Shown: one piece after another, positions 1 to 8,439 of the stretch
How the letters are laid out: every line of letters starts with the position of its first letter
How positions within the stretch are numbered: the stretch's first letter is position 1
Origin: an uncultured Sutterella sp.
GTDB taxonomy: Bacteria; Pseudomonadota; Gammaproteobacteria; Burkholderiales; Burkholderiaceae_F
Direction: 5' to 3'
NCBI GenBank assembly: GCA_900545335.1
Contig: UQYP01000010.1
Coordinates: 23,875 to 87,874, forward strand
DNA: 64,000 bases
Position numbers and translations under genes: made by a program
Notes under the pieces: generated by a model
The model's input: only the letters and a program-made list of their open reading frames with translations
Told to the model about the DNA's origin: nothing
The model's database searches: none

Positions 1-1344
1 AAGCGCCGTAACGGCTAAAGAAACGCCGGCAAGGAATAAGCCTAAAGCCGTCATGCCCCAGAAGCCGTAGGCGGCCTGCGGTGCCATGAAGGGTTCACCC
101 ACAAATGCCATGTAGTAGCCGCCGAAAAGGCCCACGCCCCAAAGTAAGACACCGTAGATAATCATCGGCCAGAAGGTCACGCGGTAGCCTCTGAGGGCAA
201 AGGAGCTCACGCACTGCATGGCATCAAAAACGTGATAAAGCACACCGAAGATAATCAGCGAGTAGCCGATGCGGATAACAGTATCATCGCTGGTGTAGAG
301 CGAAAGCAAAAAGCCTCGTCCGAAAAAGAGCGTCAGGGCAACCAAGGTTGCAATGCTTACCGCAATTAAAAGACATTTCTTTGTTGCTTTTTCGGCAACG
401 CTAGGCCACCCGGCTCCCAAACACTGGGAGACCAAAACCGTACAGGAAATACCGATCGAGAGCGCAATCATGTAGCACATGCTTGTGATATTGGCCACGA
501 TTTGGTGAGCAGAGACGGTAACGGCTCCAAAGCGTGAAATAAAGATTGCCATGAGCGTAAAAGAGCTCACTTCAAAGAAGGTGGAGAGCCCGATAGGGAT
601 ACCGATTTTAAGCTGCGCCCACATAGCCCGGGGATCAGGACCATAGAATCGGCTGCAGCGCATCAGTTCATAGAAAGAGTCTTTCTTCCAGACGTAGATA
701 TAGACAAAGAAAGACAGCCACGTCAAAATCGTGGAAGATAGCGCAGCACCTGCGCCGCCCAATGCATCAAATCCCAGCCATCCGTACATGAAGACGGCGT
801 TTAGCGGTGCTTTCAAAACGAGCATCGCCAAAGAGACGTACATTGTGACCTTGGGGCGGGAAACGGCAGCATTTAATGCGATGAAAGCGCGACCGCCCAA
901 AGCGGCGGGCAGCCCCACCATGCTGATTAAAAGGTATTGCGCGGCCATCTCTTTGACCGGTCCCTGAGCTTGGGCAAGACTCGTCCAGATTTCTGTGCAG
1001 CCTAAAAGCGGCATGCCGATAAAGCACAGTAAAAGAGCAAGCCAGAGGCACTGCGAGAGTTCAAAGCCGATCTTTTCAAACTTTCTGGCCCCGAAGTGGT
1101 GACCGGCCAGAGGGCTCATACCCTGCAGGATACCGACCAATCCCATGAAGACCATGATCATGGAGGCAAGCCCCAAAGCAATGGCAGCCAAGTGGTCGGC
1201 GCCGAGGTGGCCGGCCATGATCGTGTCGATTGTCCCGCCGCCAACGATCGCAATGTTGGCAACAAAAATAGGACCGGCAAGCTTAGCAATCGCTCGCCCG
1301 GAGATATCCGGCGGGGTCAGGCGTTGAGGCAGAGGATGACTCAT
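1..1344 (-). CDS. MATE family multidrug/Na+ (or H+) antiporter, 3' end outside window
   Basis: Minus-strand frame open from an ATG at 1344 to the window edge (448 codons seen, no stop). The protein starts MSHPLPQRLTPP and is a chain of hydrophobic segments with the MATE pattern: an N-terminal half with GTIDTIMAGHLGA, and a second half opening with IGIPIGLSTFFEVSSFTL and later VSAHQIVANI. MATE proteins export cationic drugs or metabolites across the inner membrane, driven by Na+ or H+; family members are about 450-480 residues, so this copy is nearly complete. Its ATG overlaps the TAA of the upstream glycosyltransferase by one base (TAATG), so the two are probably translationally coupled. Substrate cannot be told. 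Confidence 0.9.
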   Translation of the reverse strand, partial: MSHPLPQRLTPPDISGRAIAKLAGPIFVANIAIVGGGTIDTIMAGHLGADHLAAIALGLASMIMVFMGLVGILQGMSPLAGHHFGARKFEKIGFELSQCLWLALLLCFIGMPLLGCTEIWTSLAQAQGPVKEMAAQYLLISMVGLPAALGGRAFIALNAAVSRPKVTMYVSLAMLVLKAPLNAVFMYGWLGFDALGGAGAALSSTILTWLSFFVYIYVWKKDSFYELMRCSRFYGPDPRAMWAQLKIGIPIGLSTFFEVSSFTLMAIFISRFGAVTVSAHQIVANITSMCYMIALSIGISCTVLVSQCLGAGWPSVAEKATKKCLLIAVSIATLVALTLFFGRGFLLSLYTSDDTVIRIGYSLIIFGVLYHVFDAMQCVSSFALRGYRVTFWPMIIYGVLLWGVGLFGGYYMAFVGEPFMAPQAAYGFWGMTALGLFLAGVSLAVTAL

Positions 1345-3059
1345 TATTCACCTTTATCGAATAAGACAAACCGTTCGTGATCGCGCGGTCGGAAGTATCG
1401 GCCGAGGATGGCAGAGTCTTCCAGAAGATTTTCTTTAAAAGCTTTTTCTGTTGTGAAGGCAAAACGGCAGCTTTCATTGTCTGAAAGCGGCAAACCGTAA
1501 TAGGTAAAAAGGGTGTTTCTCACGGAATCAAGCTCTTGGGCCTCAATGCAGTCATTTTGGTTAGCGTGAGCCTGATAATCGGTTATCGCTTCCTGTACCA
1601 ACGGTTCATAGCTGCGGGCACGGTCTATCACCGGTTCAAAAAGATAGACCGTGGTGATACTTAAAGCAGTGATGCCGACTGCGGCAAGCCACGGTCCTTT
1701 CCAGGCAACAACCTGCGAGTGATTCATGCGCCACAAAACGAGGGCCAGCCAGACTAAAAGCGTCACAAAGCACAGGACAAAAAGCAGACCGTGCAAAGAG
1801 GCGGGGATGCCGGGCGCGAGGTTGACAACCGACTTATACATCTTCGGAGGAACACCCGTCTGCCAGGCAAAAAAGTAGAGCCACAAGGCAACGAGAGCCA
1901 GCGTAAAGACCGTTGCCGAGAACCAGTCAAGAATATTTTCCTGAGAACGGCGTGCTGATAAGAGGCCGAATGCGGCTAAAACGCAAAGCGGAACCGTGAT
2001 GATAATCATCAGACGGTCACCGCTCACATGTCCGAAAATCGATAAAACGAAAAGCCCCAGGAACATCCAAAGCGGCAGTTTGATGTGCGTGCGGTCAAGC
2101 TGCTTTCTGAATGCGTAAAGAGCTAAAAGAGCAAAGGGCCAAAGGGGCCATAAAAACCAGATGAAGTTTTCCAGCGACCAGTACACATCAGCCGAGGCAA
2201 TGAGACCCACAAAGTCCAATTGGGCCTGCCACCAGTTGGCAAACCAGGCGTCCACGGTTTCAATGGCAACAGCTACTCCCAAAATCGGCCAAATGAAAAA
2301 TGTTGCAGCAGCCACTACGATAATGAGCATCGCGCGATTGATATAGGGCGTCTCATAGGCGTGGACTCTGGCGTGAATAAAAAGAGCCGTCACTAAAAGG
2401 ACAATGCCTGCAAAAAGGTTTGCCGTGAGAACGGCAGCACCGGTTGCAATACCGGTTAAAAGCGGAGCAATGATATCGCGTCTTAACGTCCAGGCAAGAG
2501 AAAAATAAAAGACCGCGACAACGGCCAGAAGAGCCGATTCAACGTAAAGCTGTCTGCTGGGGACAAAAAGACCGAAGGTCGCCACAAACATTAAAAGAGC
2601 AGCATCGGCCACCACGCGGCCGTAGTCAATCGGAGAAGCTTCGCCTCCGAAGGCTAAAACAACGGGTTGGGCTTCTGCGCGGCGCGCAAGATACCATGTG
2701 CCGTACCAGATGCTTGAAGTGGCAAGTGCAAACCAAACCAGAACGCTCAGTCTGCTCGCACTGGCTTCAGAAAATATAAAACCGAAGAGCTTTGCAAAAA
2801 TGGCAGAGACCCAGAAAGAAAGCGGTCCGTTGGTAACGTAATCAGCCTCGCCCAGTTTCGGTAAAAGCCAGCCGGCCGCATCGCTTTGCAGCATACCGTG
2901 AACGATGGCAAATCCCGTTAACTCGTAAGAGCTCCAAAAATCCCGCGACAAAAGGCCCGGAATAATGAAAGCGATCAGTAAGGCGAGAAGCGCCATGCGC
3001 GGCAATTTGCGGGCTGAGGCCGCAGAGGCGACAACCGGAGAGGGACGTTCTTCAAACAT
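1344..3059 (-). CDS. ArnT-like GT-C (family 39) membrane glycosyltransferase
   Basis: 571 residues with about 10-12 predicted membrane segments. The N-terminus has GLLSRDFWSSYEL, which resembles the first periplasmic loop of ArnT/PMT-type enzymes that move a sugar from undecaprenyl phosphate to a periplasmic acceptor. The classical Asp-Glu pair of that loop is only partly kept (D40 and the E of SSYEL). A soluble C-terminal part follows, ending in YFRPRDHERFVLF. In ArnT the sugar is aminoarabinose and the acceptor lipid A, but no arn biosynthesis genes are seen here, so the substrate is open. Stop codon overlaps the start of the MATE gene. Upstream lies the rpmE2 terminator, so the pair is its own operon. 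Confidence 0.75.
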   Translation of the reverse strand: MFEERPSPVVASAASARKLPRMALLALLIAFIIPGLLSRDFWSSYELTGFAIVHGMLQSDAAGWLLPKLGEADYVTNGPLSFWVSAIFAKLFGFIFSEASASRLSVLVWFALATSSIWYGTWYLARRAEAQPVVLAFGGEASPIDYGRVVADAALLMFVATFGLFVPSRQLYVESALLAVVAVFYFSLAWTLRRDIIAPLLTGIATGAAVLTANLFAGIVLLVTALFIHARVHAYETPYINRAMLIIVVAAATFFIWPILGVAVAIETVDAWFANWWQAQLDFVGLIASADVYWSLENFIWFLWPLWPFALLALYAFRKQLDRTHIKLPLWMFLGLFVLSIFGHVSGDRLMIIITVPLCVLAAFGLLSARRSQENILDWFSATVFTLALVALWLYFFAWQTGVPPKMYKSVVNLAPGIPASLHGLLFVLCFVTLLVWLALVLWRMNHSQVVAWKGPWLAAVGITALSITTVYLFEPVIDRARSYEPLVQEAITDYQAHANQNDCIEAQELDSVRNTLFTYYGLPLSDNESCRFAFTTEKAFKENLLEDSAILGRYFRPRDHERFVLFDKGE

Positions 3060-3099
3060 GGGTACAGGCTAATGAATTTGACCTAGCTATTGTAACGAA

Positions 3100-3134
3100 A
3101 AAGAGGCAGTCCTTTGATCGATGACTGCCTCTTT
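3100..3134 (-). terminator. Rho-independent terminator of rpmE2
   Basis: Inverted repeat AAAGAGGCAGTC / GACTGCCTCTTT with an 11-base loop. On the minus strand the stem is followed by a run of T, 27 bases after the rpmE2 stop codon. Confidence 0.8.
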
Positions 3135-3160
3135 GAAACGAGTAATTTTTGTTTGGAAAA

Positions 3161-3421
3161 TTACTTCGCAGCCTTCTTGGCGAGGTTGGCGTACTTGGCG
3201 CGGAATTTTTCCACGCGGCCGGCTTCGACGATACGCGTTTGAGCGCCCGTGTAGAACGGATGGCTTTCAGAAGACGTATCGAGCTTGACGAGCGGATAGG
3301 TCACGCCGTCGATTTCAACCGTTTCCTTGGTTTGAGCGGTTGACTTGATGATGAACGTCTTGTTGATAGACAAATCGCAGAAGGCTACTTCGCGATATTC
3401 GGGGTGAATACCTTGTTTCAT
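3161..3421 (-). CDS. rpmE2: 50S ribosomal protein L31, type B
   Basis: 86 residues, matching the type B L31 family: MKQGIHPEYREV at the start, then VTYPLVKLDTSSESHPFYTG, and a basic C-terminus. It lacks the CxxC zinc ribbon of type A L31, so it is the zinc-independent form, which in many bacteria replaces the zinc form under zinc limitation. Whether a zinc-type copy exists elsewhere cannot be seen. Stands alone between a structured leader (3452-3501) and its own terminator. Confidence 0.95.
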   Translation of the reverse strand: MKQGIHPEYREVAFCDLSINKTFIIKSTAQTKETVEIDGVTYPLVKLDTSSESHPFYTGAQTRIVEAGRVEKFRAKYANLAKKAAK

Positions 3422-3451
3422 TTGTATAGATTTCCTAAAAATACTTCGGTC

Positions 3452-3501
3452 GCCCTGAGTGCCTTGCGCACGTGCCCCGCTTTCGGGGTCTTACCGCGGG
3501 C
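3452..3501 (-). promoter_or_regulatory. Structured 5' leader of rpmE2 (candidate r-protein leader)
   Basis: On the minus strand a short outer stem (GCCC at 3501-3498 with GGGC at 3455-3452) encloses two hairpins: CCCCG/CGGGG with a 4-base loop (3475-3488) and GTGC/GCAC (3459-3471). The element ends 30 bases before the rpmE2 start. This looks like a three-way junction in the mRNA leader. L31 leader RNAs that bind their own protein are known in other phyla; whether this is one is inference. Confidence 0.4.
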
Positions 3502-3656
3502 ATGCAGCTCCACGTTCCGACAGAGAGCCGAAATTATCCAATAAATTCCGATAAATAGCAAGTTTCTTGGACGAAAAAATTTTGATTTCTTCTCGCTTTC
3601 AATTAAAAACTATTGGACTAATAGAAAACTATAAAAATCAAACATTTAGATACATA

Positions 3657-3690
3657 ATCGAGAATAATTCTCGATAAAAGCAGGTATGAT
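3657..3690 (+). promoter_or_regulatory. Fur-type palindrome over the dps promoter
   Basis: Perfect 19-bp palindrome ATCGAGAATAATTCTCGAT at 3657-3675. Its 15-bp core differs from the TGAGAATNATTCTCA form of the Fur box only at the two outer bases. A -10 like TATGAT lies at 3685-3690, so the palindrome covers the -35 region, as expected for a repressor site. Shine-Dalgarno AAGGAGA is at 3714-3720. Confidence 0.6.
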
Positions 3691-3726
3691 TAAGTCAAAA
3701 GATTTGAAGCAAAAAGGAGAAATAAG

Positions 3727-4188
3727 ATGACATGTACGAAGAAACTCAATACGTATTTGGCAAATTTGGCTGTTTGGAATGTGAAACTGCATAACCTGCA
3801 CTGGAATGTGACGGGGCATTACTTTAAACCCCTGCACGAGATGACAGAGTCAATTTATGACGAAGTATTTGAAGCTTTTGACGCTGTGGCGGAAATTCTC
3901 AAAATGAAAGGTGAGATGCCGCTATCGACCATGAGTGACTATTTGGCTGCCGCAACGGTCAAGGAAGTGGCTCCAAAAGACTTCACCGCTCATGAAGTGG
4001 TCGCAATGATTGAAGAAGACATGAATCTTATGAACGCTTTAGCTTTGGAAATCCGAAACGATGCCGCGCAGTCCGATGACTTTGAAGTGCAGTCGATGTT
4101 TGAAGGTTATGTGGCGGGCTTTTCTAAGCAATTGTGGTTTATCCGAGCGATGAAAACGCGTCACGAGTGCGGCTGCCACTGTCACTGA
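3727..4188 (+). CDS. dps: Dps-like ferritin (DNA-protecting, iron-storing mini-ferritin)
   Basis: 153 residues. The helix NLHWNVTGHYFKPLHEMTESIYDEVFEAFD carries the inter-subunit ferroxidase ligands of Dps proteins (His, His, Asp, Glu). Dps forms 12-mers that oxidise Fe(II) with peroxide and store it, protecting DNA in the cytoplasm. Good ribosome site AAGGAGA six bases before ATG. Odd feature: a Cys/His-rich tail, HECGCHCH, which is not standard for Dps and could bind metal. The Fur-type palindrome upstream fits iron control. Confidence 0.9.
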   Translation: MTCTKKLNTYLANLAVWNVKLHNLHWNVTGHYFKPLHEMTESIYDEVFEAFDAVAEILKMKGEMPLSTMSDYLAAATVKEVAPKDFTAHEVVAMIEEDMNLMNALALEIRNDAAQSDDFEVQSMFEGYVAGFSKQLWFIRAMKTRHECGCHCH

Positions 4189-4315
4189 TCGTTAACCTGA
4201 ACTTTCTCATGAGGTCTTCTGTAGCGAAGGCCTCTTTTGTCTTTTTGCTTATTTCCAATTACGGCTCAACTGCCTATAATGAGCCGCCTCATCCATTAAA
4301 AGAAAGGTCAGCGCC

Positions 4316-5515
4316 ATGGCTCAGGAAGAGACCGGTGCTATGAAGCTTTGGGCCCCTGTGATCGGGCTCACGTTATCAGCGTTTATTTTTAACACTTCGG
4401 AATTCATTCCTATCGGGCTTTTAAGTGACATTGCCCGGGATTTTCACATTACTGAATCCCAGGCGGGGATGATCATCACGGTTTACGCCTGGATTGTGAC
4501 CGTTTTATCGCTCCCTCTGATACTTTTGGCTTCCAAAATCGAGTTTAAAAAGCTCTTACTGGCTATTTTGGGCCTTTTTATAGTGAGCCACTTTTTATCG
4601 GCCGTTGCTCCGAGTTTCCTCACATTGATGCTTTCTCGCGTTGGCGTAGCCTTCTCGCATTCCATTTTCTGGTCCATTGCTTCGCCTCTGGCGGTAAGAA
4701 TTGCTCCTCGGGGAAAGGGTGCTGTAGCGCTCAGCTTTGTGGTGACGGGTACAGCGGTCGCGATGATTGCGGGGCTTCCCTTGGGGCGCATGATCGGCCT
4801 TTATATGGGTTGGCGGGCAACATTCTTTTCAATTGGTGTAGTGGCCTTAGCAGTAGCGGTCTTTTTAATGTTTGTTTTTCCAAAGGTTCCTGCCAATACC
4901 CAGGAATCTTCCGTTGCAAAACTGCCCCGTATTTTGAAAAACCCGGCCTTAATCGGCGTGTATGTTTTAACGGCCTTAAGCTTTACAGCAAACTTCACAG
5001 CTTATAGCTACATCGAGCCTTTTATGGCCCAGGTAGCACAGATGCCTGAAAGTGAAATTACTTTCACTCTAACTTTGTTCGGTGTGGCGGGCATTATTGC
5101 AAGTATTTTCTTTTCAAAAGGTTTTGCCAATCATCCTAAATTTTTCTTCGCTGCGGGTACCTTTGGGTTGGGGCTTTTTCTGGCACTTTTAAAGCTCTCA
5201 AGCAATGAAATTTGGCTCGCGATGCTTTTGTGCGTTTTCTGGGGCATGACTTTCACCATCTTCGGTCTGGTTTTTCAATCGGTTGTCATTCGCTTGGAGC
5301 CGCAGGCTACCCCTATTGCTATGTCGATTTACTCTGGCATTGCCAATGTCGGAATTGGAGGAGGGGCTTTAGTGGGCGGCTGGGTCTGTGCGTTGCCGGC
5401 TATTGAATGGATTGGGTACGCAGGAGCGGCTTTTGCGGGTGTGGCCGGTGTTATCTGCTTTGCGATGATCAGTCAGTTTTTGCCAAAAAAAGAACATCCC
5501 ACTGAATCTGCGTAG
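4316..5515 (+). CDS. MFS exporter of the SotB (sugar efflux / DHA1) type
   Basis: 399 residues and about 12 membrane segments. Typical SotB/DHA1 start: TLSAFIFNTSEFIPIGLLSDIARDF, followed by the loop SKIEFKKLLL and motif SRVGVAFSHSIFWSIASPLAVRIAP. SotB proteins export sugars or related compounds, and the wider family also exports drugs. Start ATG at 4316 has AAAGG nearby; a second in-frame ATG at 4340 is possible. Single gene, ending at a hairpin shared with the convergent rho gene. The substrate is not predictable. Confidence 0.85.
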   Translation: MAQEETGAMKLWAPVIGLTLSAFIFNTSEFIPIGLLSDIARDFHITESQAGMIITVYAWIVTVLSLPLILLASKIEFKKLLLAILGLFIVSHFLSAVAPSFLTLMLSRVGVAFSHSIFWSIASPLAVRIAPRGKGAVALSFVVTGTAVAMIAGLPLGRMIGLYMGWRATFFSIGVVALAVAVFLMFVFPKVPANTQESSVAKLPRILKNPALIGVYVLTALSFTANFTAYSYIEPFMAQVAQMPESEITFTLTLFGVAGIIASIFFSKGFANHPKFFFAAGTFGLGLFLALLKLSSNEIWLAMLLCVFWGMTFTIFGLVFQSVVIRLEPQATPIAMSIYSGIANVGIGGGALVGGWVCALPAIEWIGYAGAAFAGVAGVICFAMISQFLPKKEHPTESA

Positions 5516-5538
5516 GAATGTGCAGTTTTTAAAAGAAA

Positions 5539-5581
5539 GGATCTGTTCAGCACCAAGATTTCTCTTAAGCTAAACAGATCC
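5539..5581. terminator. Hairpin between convergent MFS and rho genes
   Basis: Inverted repeat GGATCTGTT / AACAGATCC with a 25-base loop, lying between two convergent stop codons. No clear T-run, so function as an intrinsic terminator is uncertain. Confidence 0.4.
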
Positions 5582-5615
5582 GTTGGGCTTAATGAAGCCT
5601 AAAAACTCAATTGAA

Positions 5616-6878
5616 TTAACCGCCTCTGCGCATTAAATCAAAGAAGTCGGCATTGCTCTTTGTCGCTTTCAAGCGTTCAAGGAGGAATTCCATCGCTTCG
5701 ACTTCATCCATGTCGCTCAAAAGTTTTCTCAAAATCCAAACCTTCTGCAGCACATCGGGTTTGAGCAGCAATTCTTCACGACGAGTACCGGAGCGCAACA
5801 CATTGATAGCCGGGTAGATGCGTTTTTCCGCCAGGCGCCGTTCCAAATGCACTTCCATGTTGCCCGTGCCCTTGAATTCTTCATAAATCACATCATCCAT
5901 ACGGCTGCCTGTATCAACCAGGGCCGTTGCGATAATCGTGAGCGAGCCGCCTTCTTCAAGATTGCGTGCGGCACCGAAAACGCGTTTCGGACGATGAAGG
6001 GCGTTGGCATCCACGCCGCCAGAGAGCACGCGGCCGGAAGTCGGCATGACGTTGTTGTAGGCACGAGCCAGGCGGGTAATGGAGTCAAGCAAAATGACCA
6101 CGTCTTTTTTGCTTTCGGCAAGGCGCTTAGCCTTTTCAATCACCATTTCAGTGACTTGCACGTGACGGGAAGCCGGTTCATCGAAGGTGCTTGCAACCAC
6201 TTCACCCTTGACGGTGCGCTGCATTTCAGTCACTTCTTCCGGACGTTCGTCGATGAGCAAAACGAACAGCACGCAATCGGGGTGGTTAGCCGTGATAGCG
6301 TGAGCAATGTGCTGCATCAATACCGTCTTACCGCTCTTAGGCGAGGCAACAATCAAAGCACGCTGACCCTTGCCGATCGGAGCAATCATGTCAATGACTC
6401 GGCCCGTCAGATTTTCATCACCGCGAATATCTCTTTCGAGCACGAGATGCTCGTTGGGGAAAAGAGGCGTTAAGTTTTCAAAAAGCATGCGATGCTTTAA
6501 GTTTTCGGGCGATTGGCCGTTAACCTTTTCGACTTTAACCAAAGCAAAGTAGCGTTCGCCTTCTTTCGGAGTGCGCACTTCGCCTTCGATGGAGTCACCT
6601 GTATGAAGATTAAAGCGGCGAATCTGAGAGGGAGAGATATAAATATCGTCGGTGCTGGCAAGGTAGGACGTTTCCGGGCTGCGTAAGAAACCAAAGCCGT
6701 CGGGGAGAATTTCGAGCGTGCCGTCGCCGAAAATCTGTTCGCCTTCTTTGGCACGTTTTTTCAAAATAGCGAACATAAGTTCTTGCTTACGCATGCGGTT
6801 GGCATTTTCGATGCCGAGATCGAGAGCCCAGTCCAAAAGTTTGGAGACATGCAACGATTTGAGTTCGGAAAGATGCAT
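5616..6878 (-). CDS. rho: Transcription termination factor Rho
   Basis: 420 residues, the standard length. N-terminal helix bundle (MHLSELKSLHVSKLLDWA), cold-shock-like RNA-binding domain with the DGFGFLRS motif near residue 60, then a RecA-like ATPase with Walker A ASPKSGKT at 178-185 and Walker B VVILLDSITRLARAYN, and the Q/R-loop region PTSGRVLSGGVD. Hexameric RNA helicase that ends transcription. Follows trxA on the same strand, the usual proteobacterial order. Confidence 0.98.
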   Translation of the reverse strand: MHLSELKSLHVSKLLDWALDLGIENANRMRKQELMFAILKKRAKEGEQIFGDGTLEILPDGFGFLRSPETSYLASTDDIYISPSQIRRFNLHTGDSIEGEVRTPKEGERYFALVKVEKVNGQSPENLKHRMLFENLTPLFPNEHLVLERDIRGDENLTGRVIDMIAPIGKGQRALIVASPKSGKTVLMQHIAHAITANHPDCVLFVLLIDERPEEVTEMQRTVKGEVVASTFDEPASRHVQVTEMVIEKAKRLAESKKDVVILLDSITRLARAYNNVMPTSGRVLSGGVDANALHRPKRVFGAARNLEEGGSLTIIATALVDTGSRMDDVIYEEFKGTGNMEVHLERRLAEKRIYPAINVLRSGTRREELLLKPDVLQKVWILRKLLSDMDEVEAMEFLLERLKATKSNADFFDLMRRGG

Positions 6879-6976
6879 TTGAATTTATAGAAGTTGTGAA
6901 TTGAAAAGGCAGGGGAAAGCAGACGAGCCTTCACCGCTGTTCTGATCGTTTTATATAAAGGATTTAATCAAAAGAC

Positions 6977-7004
6977 TCCGTTTCGAACCGCAGTCCGAAA
7001 CGGA
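6977..7004 (-). terminator. Intrinsic terminator/attenuator between trxA and rho
   Basis: Stem TCCGTTTCG / CGAAACGGA. On the minus strand it is followed by TCTTTTG. It starts 15 bases after the trxA stop and lies 98 bases before the rho start, so it can end trxA transcripts or modulate rho. Confidence 0.6.
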
Positions 7005-7018
7005 TTCGAGGGGGCATT

Positions 7019-7336
7019 TTAAACGAATTGATTCAAAAAGTCTTCTAATTGGGACATACCCATGGAGCCGACGTGCTGCTGAATCGGCTGGCCGTTTTCA
7101 TAGACAATCAATGTCGGGATGGAACGGATGCCGAGCTTGGCAGCATATTCATTGGCTTCATCCACGTTGTATTTGGCAATGCGAAGCTTACCGTCAAACT
7201 TTTGAGCCGCAGCTTCCAAGTGAGGAGCCAAAGCACGGCAGGGACCGCACCACGGAGCCCAAAAGTCCACCACCACGACGCCTTGCGCCGTTTCGGTTTC
7301 AAAGTTGGAGTCATTCAAGTGAACAATTTCGCTCAT
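7019..7336 (-). CDS. trxA: Thioredoxin
   Basis: 105 residues with the redox site WCGPC at residues 29-33 inside VVVDFWAPWCGPC, and the cis-proline region GIRSIPTLIVYENG. Standard-length cytosolic thioredoxin that reduces protein disulfides using thioredoxin reductase. Located directly upstream of rho on the same strand, a conserved pairing in proteobacteria. Nothing unusual apart from ending in NQFV. Confidence 0.97.
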   Translation of the reverse strand: MSEIVHLNDSNFETETAQGVVVVDFWAPWCGPCRALAPHLEAAAQKFDGKLRIAKYNVDEANEYAAKLGIRSIPTLIVYENGQPIQQHVGSMGMSQLEDFLNQFV

Positions 7337-7471
7337 TTTCTACTCTTCCATTAAAAATAAAAACAAAAATCATTCAATCCATAAGGATCATTTCGTTATA
7401 ACGAGCTTAACCGATTTTTGTCGAATTGGGAATTTGAAATTGTCTATTTCTGTAATAGTTTGGGTCCTGTA

Positions 7472-8275
7472 TTAAGCAGCATCAGACTGTTTTTCCACTT
7501 GACCGGCCATTGCATGAAAACCGCCGTCCACATAAATGGTTTCAGCGGTGATGCCTCTGGCGTAGTCAGACAAAAGAAACGCTGTAGAGCGACCGACATC
7601 TTCGATACTGATCGTTTGACGAAGAGGAGCGACGTCACGAGCGTGAGCGAGCATTTTCTGAAAGTCCTTAATGCCGCTTGCAGCAAGCGTTCTGATGGGA
7701 CCGCTTGACAAGGCATTGACGCGAATCCCATAGGCACCGAGGTCAGCAGCCATGTAGCGGGTCACAGCTTCAAGTGCGGCTTTTGCCACACCCATCGTGT
7801 TGTAGTTGGGAACCACTTTTTCAGCACCTAAAAATGACAGTGTCACTAAAGAAGCATCATGGCCCTGAAGCTGAGGCAAAAAGGCTTTGCCGAGAGCCGC
7901 AAAAGAATAAGCGGAAATATTAATGGCCGTCAAAAAGCCTTCACGTGTTAAGCCTTCTAAGAATGATCCTTCAATGGCTTCTCTCGGAGCCCAGGCAATG
8001 GAGTGCACAAAACCGTCAAAGCCTTCAGGCCAGATTTCTTTTGTGCGGGCGGCAGCGGCTTCAATGCTTTCGTCACTGGCAACGTTCAGTTGAATGACCG
8101 CTGCGGCACCGAAATCGGTCGCGAAACGCTCCAGACGTTCACGAAAACGGTCATTGTTGTAGGTGAGGATGAGTTCTGCGCCTTCTTCTTTGCAGGCCTT
8201 GGCGATCCCGTAAGCGATAGAGCGGTTCGAAGAGATGCCCGTAATGAGGAGCTTTTTTCCCGTCAGTAATGCCAT
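7472..8275 (-). CDS. fabI: Enoyl-[acyl-carrier-protein] reductase (NADH)
   Basis: 267 residues of the SDR type. N-terminal LLITGISSNRSIAYGIA is the FabI cofactor loop, and the catalytic pair Y158-x6-K165 lies in VPNYNTMGVAKAALEA. It reduces the double bond of enoyl-ACP in the last step of fatty acid elongation. The tyrosine that in E. coli is Tyr146 (motif LSYLGAE) is a phenylalanine here, LSFLGAE, a variation to note since this position lies near the substrate. Divergent from a second flavin oxidoreductase gene. Confidence 0.95.
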   Translation of the reverse strand: MALLTGKKLLITGISSNRSIAYGIAKACKEEGAELILTYNNDRFRERLERFATDFGAAAVIQLNVASDESIEAAAARTKEIWPEGFDGFVHSIAWAPREAIEGSFLEGLTREGFLTAINISAYSFAALGKAFLPQLQGHDASLVTLSFLGAEKVVPNYNTMGVAKAALEAVTRYMAADLGAYGIRVNALSSGPIRTLAASGIKDFQKMLAHARDVAPLRQTISIEDVGRSTAFLLSDYARGITAETIYVDGGFHAMAGQVEKQSDAA

Positions 8276-8439
8276 TTTAAAAAATCCATTAGGTTAAAAA
8301 GAAATTTAATTTAACGATGCAAAACGCTTTGTCAAGAGGGGTTTTTGTTAGGGAATATCCCTGATTTTCTGTTACGGTTTTTACAAATAGCACTGACATA
8401 CTTTCCCAATATTCGAATTACCCCTCAAGGATTGAAGCG

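Noticed and set aside
5847..6473. 208-codon frame on the plus strand over rho
   Set aside because: Exact antisense of the rho coding region with no ribosome site; a shadow of codon bias in a conserved gene.
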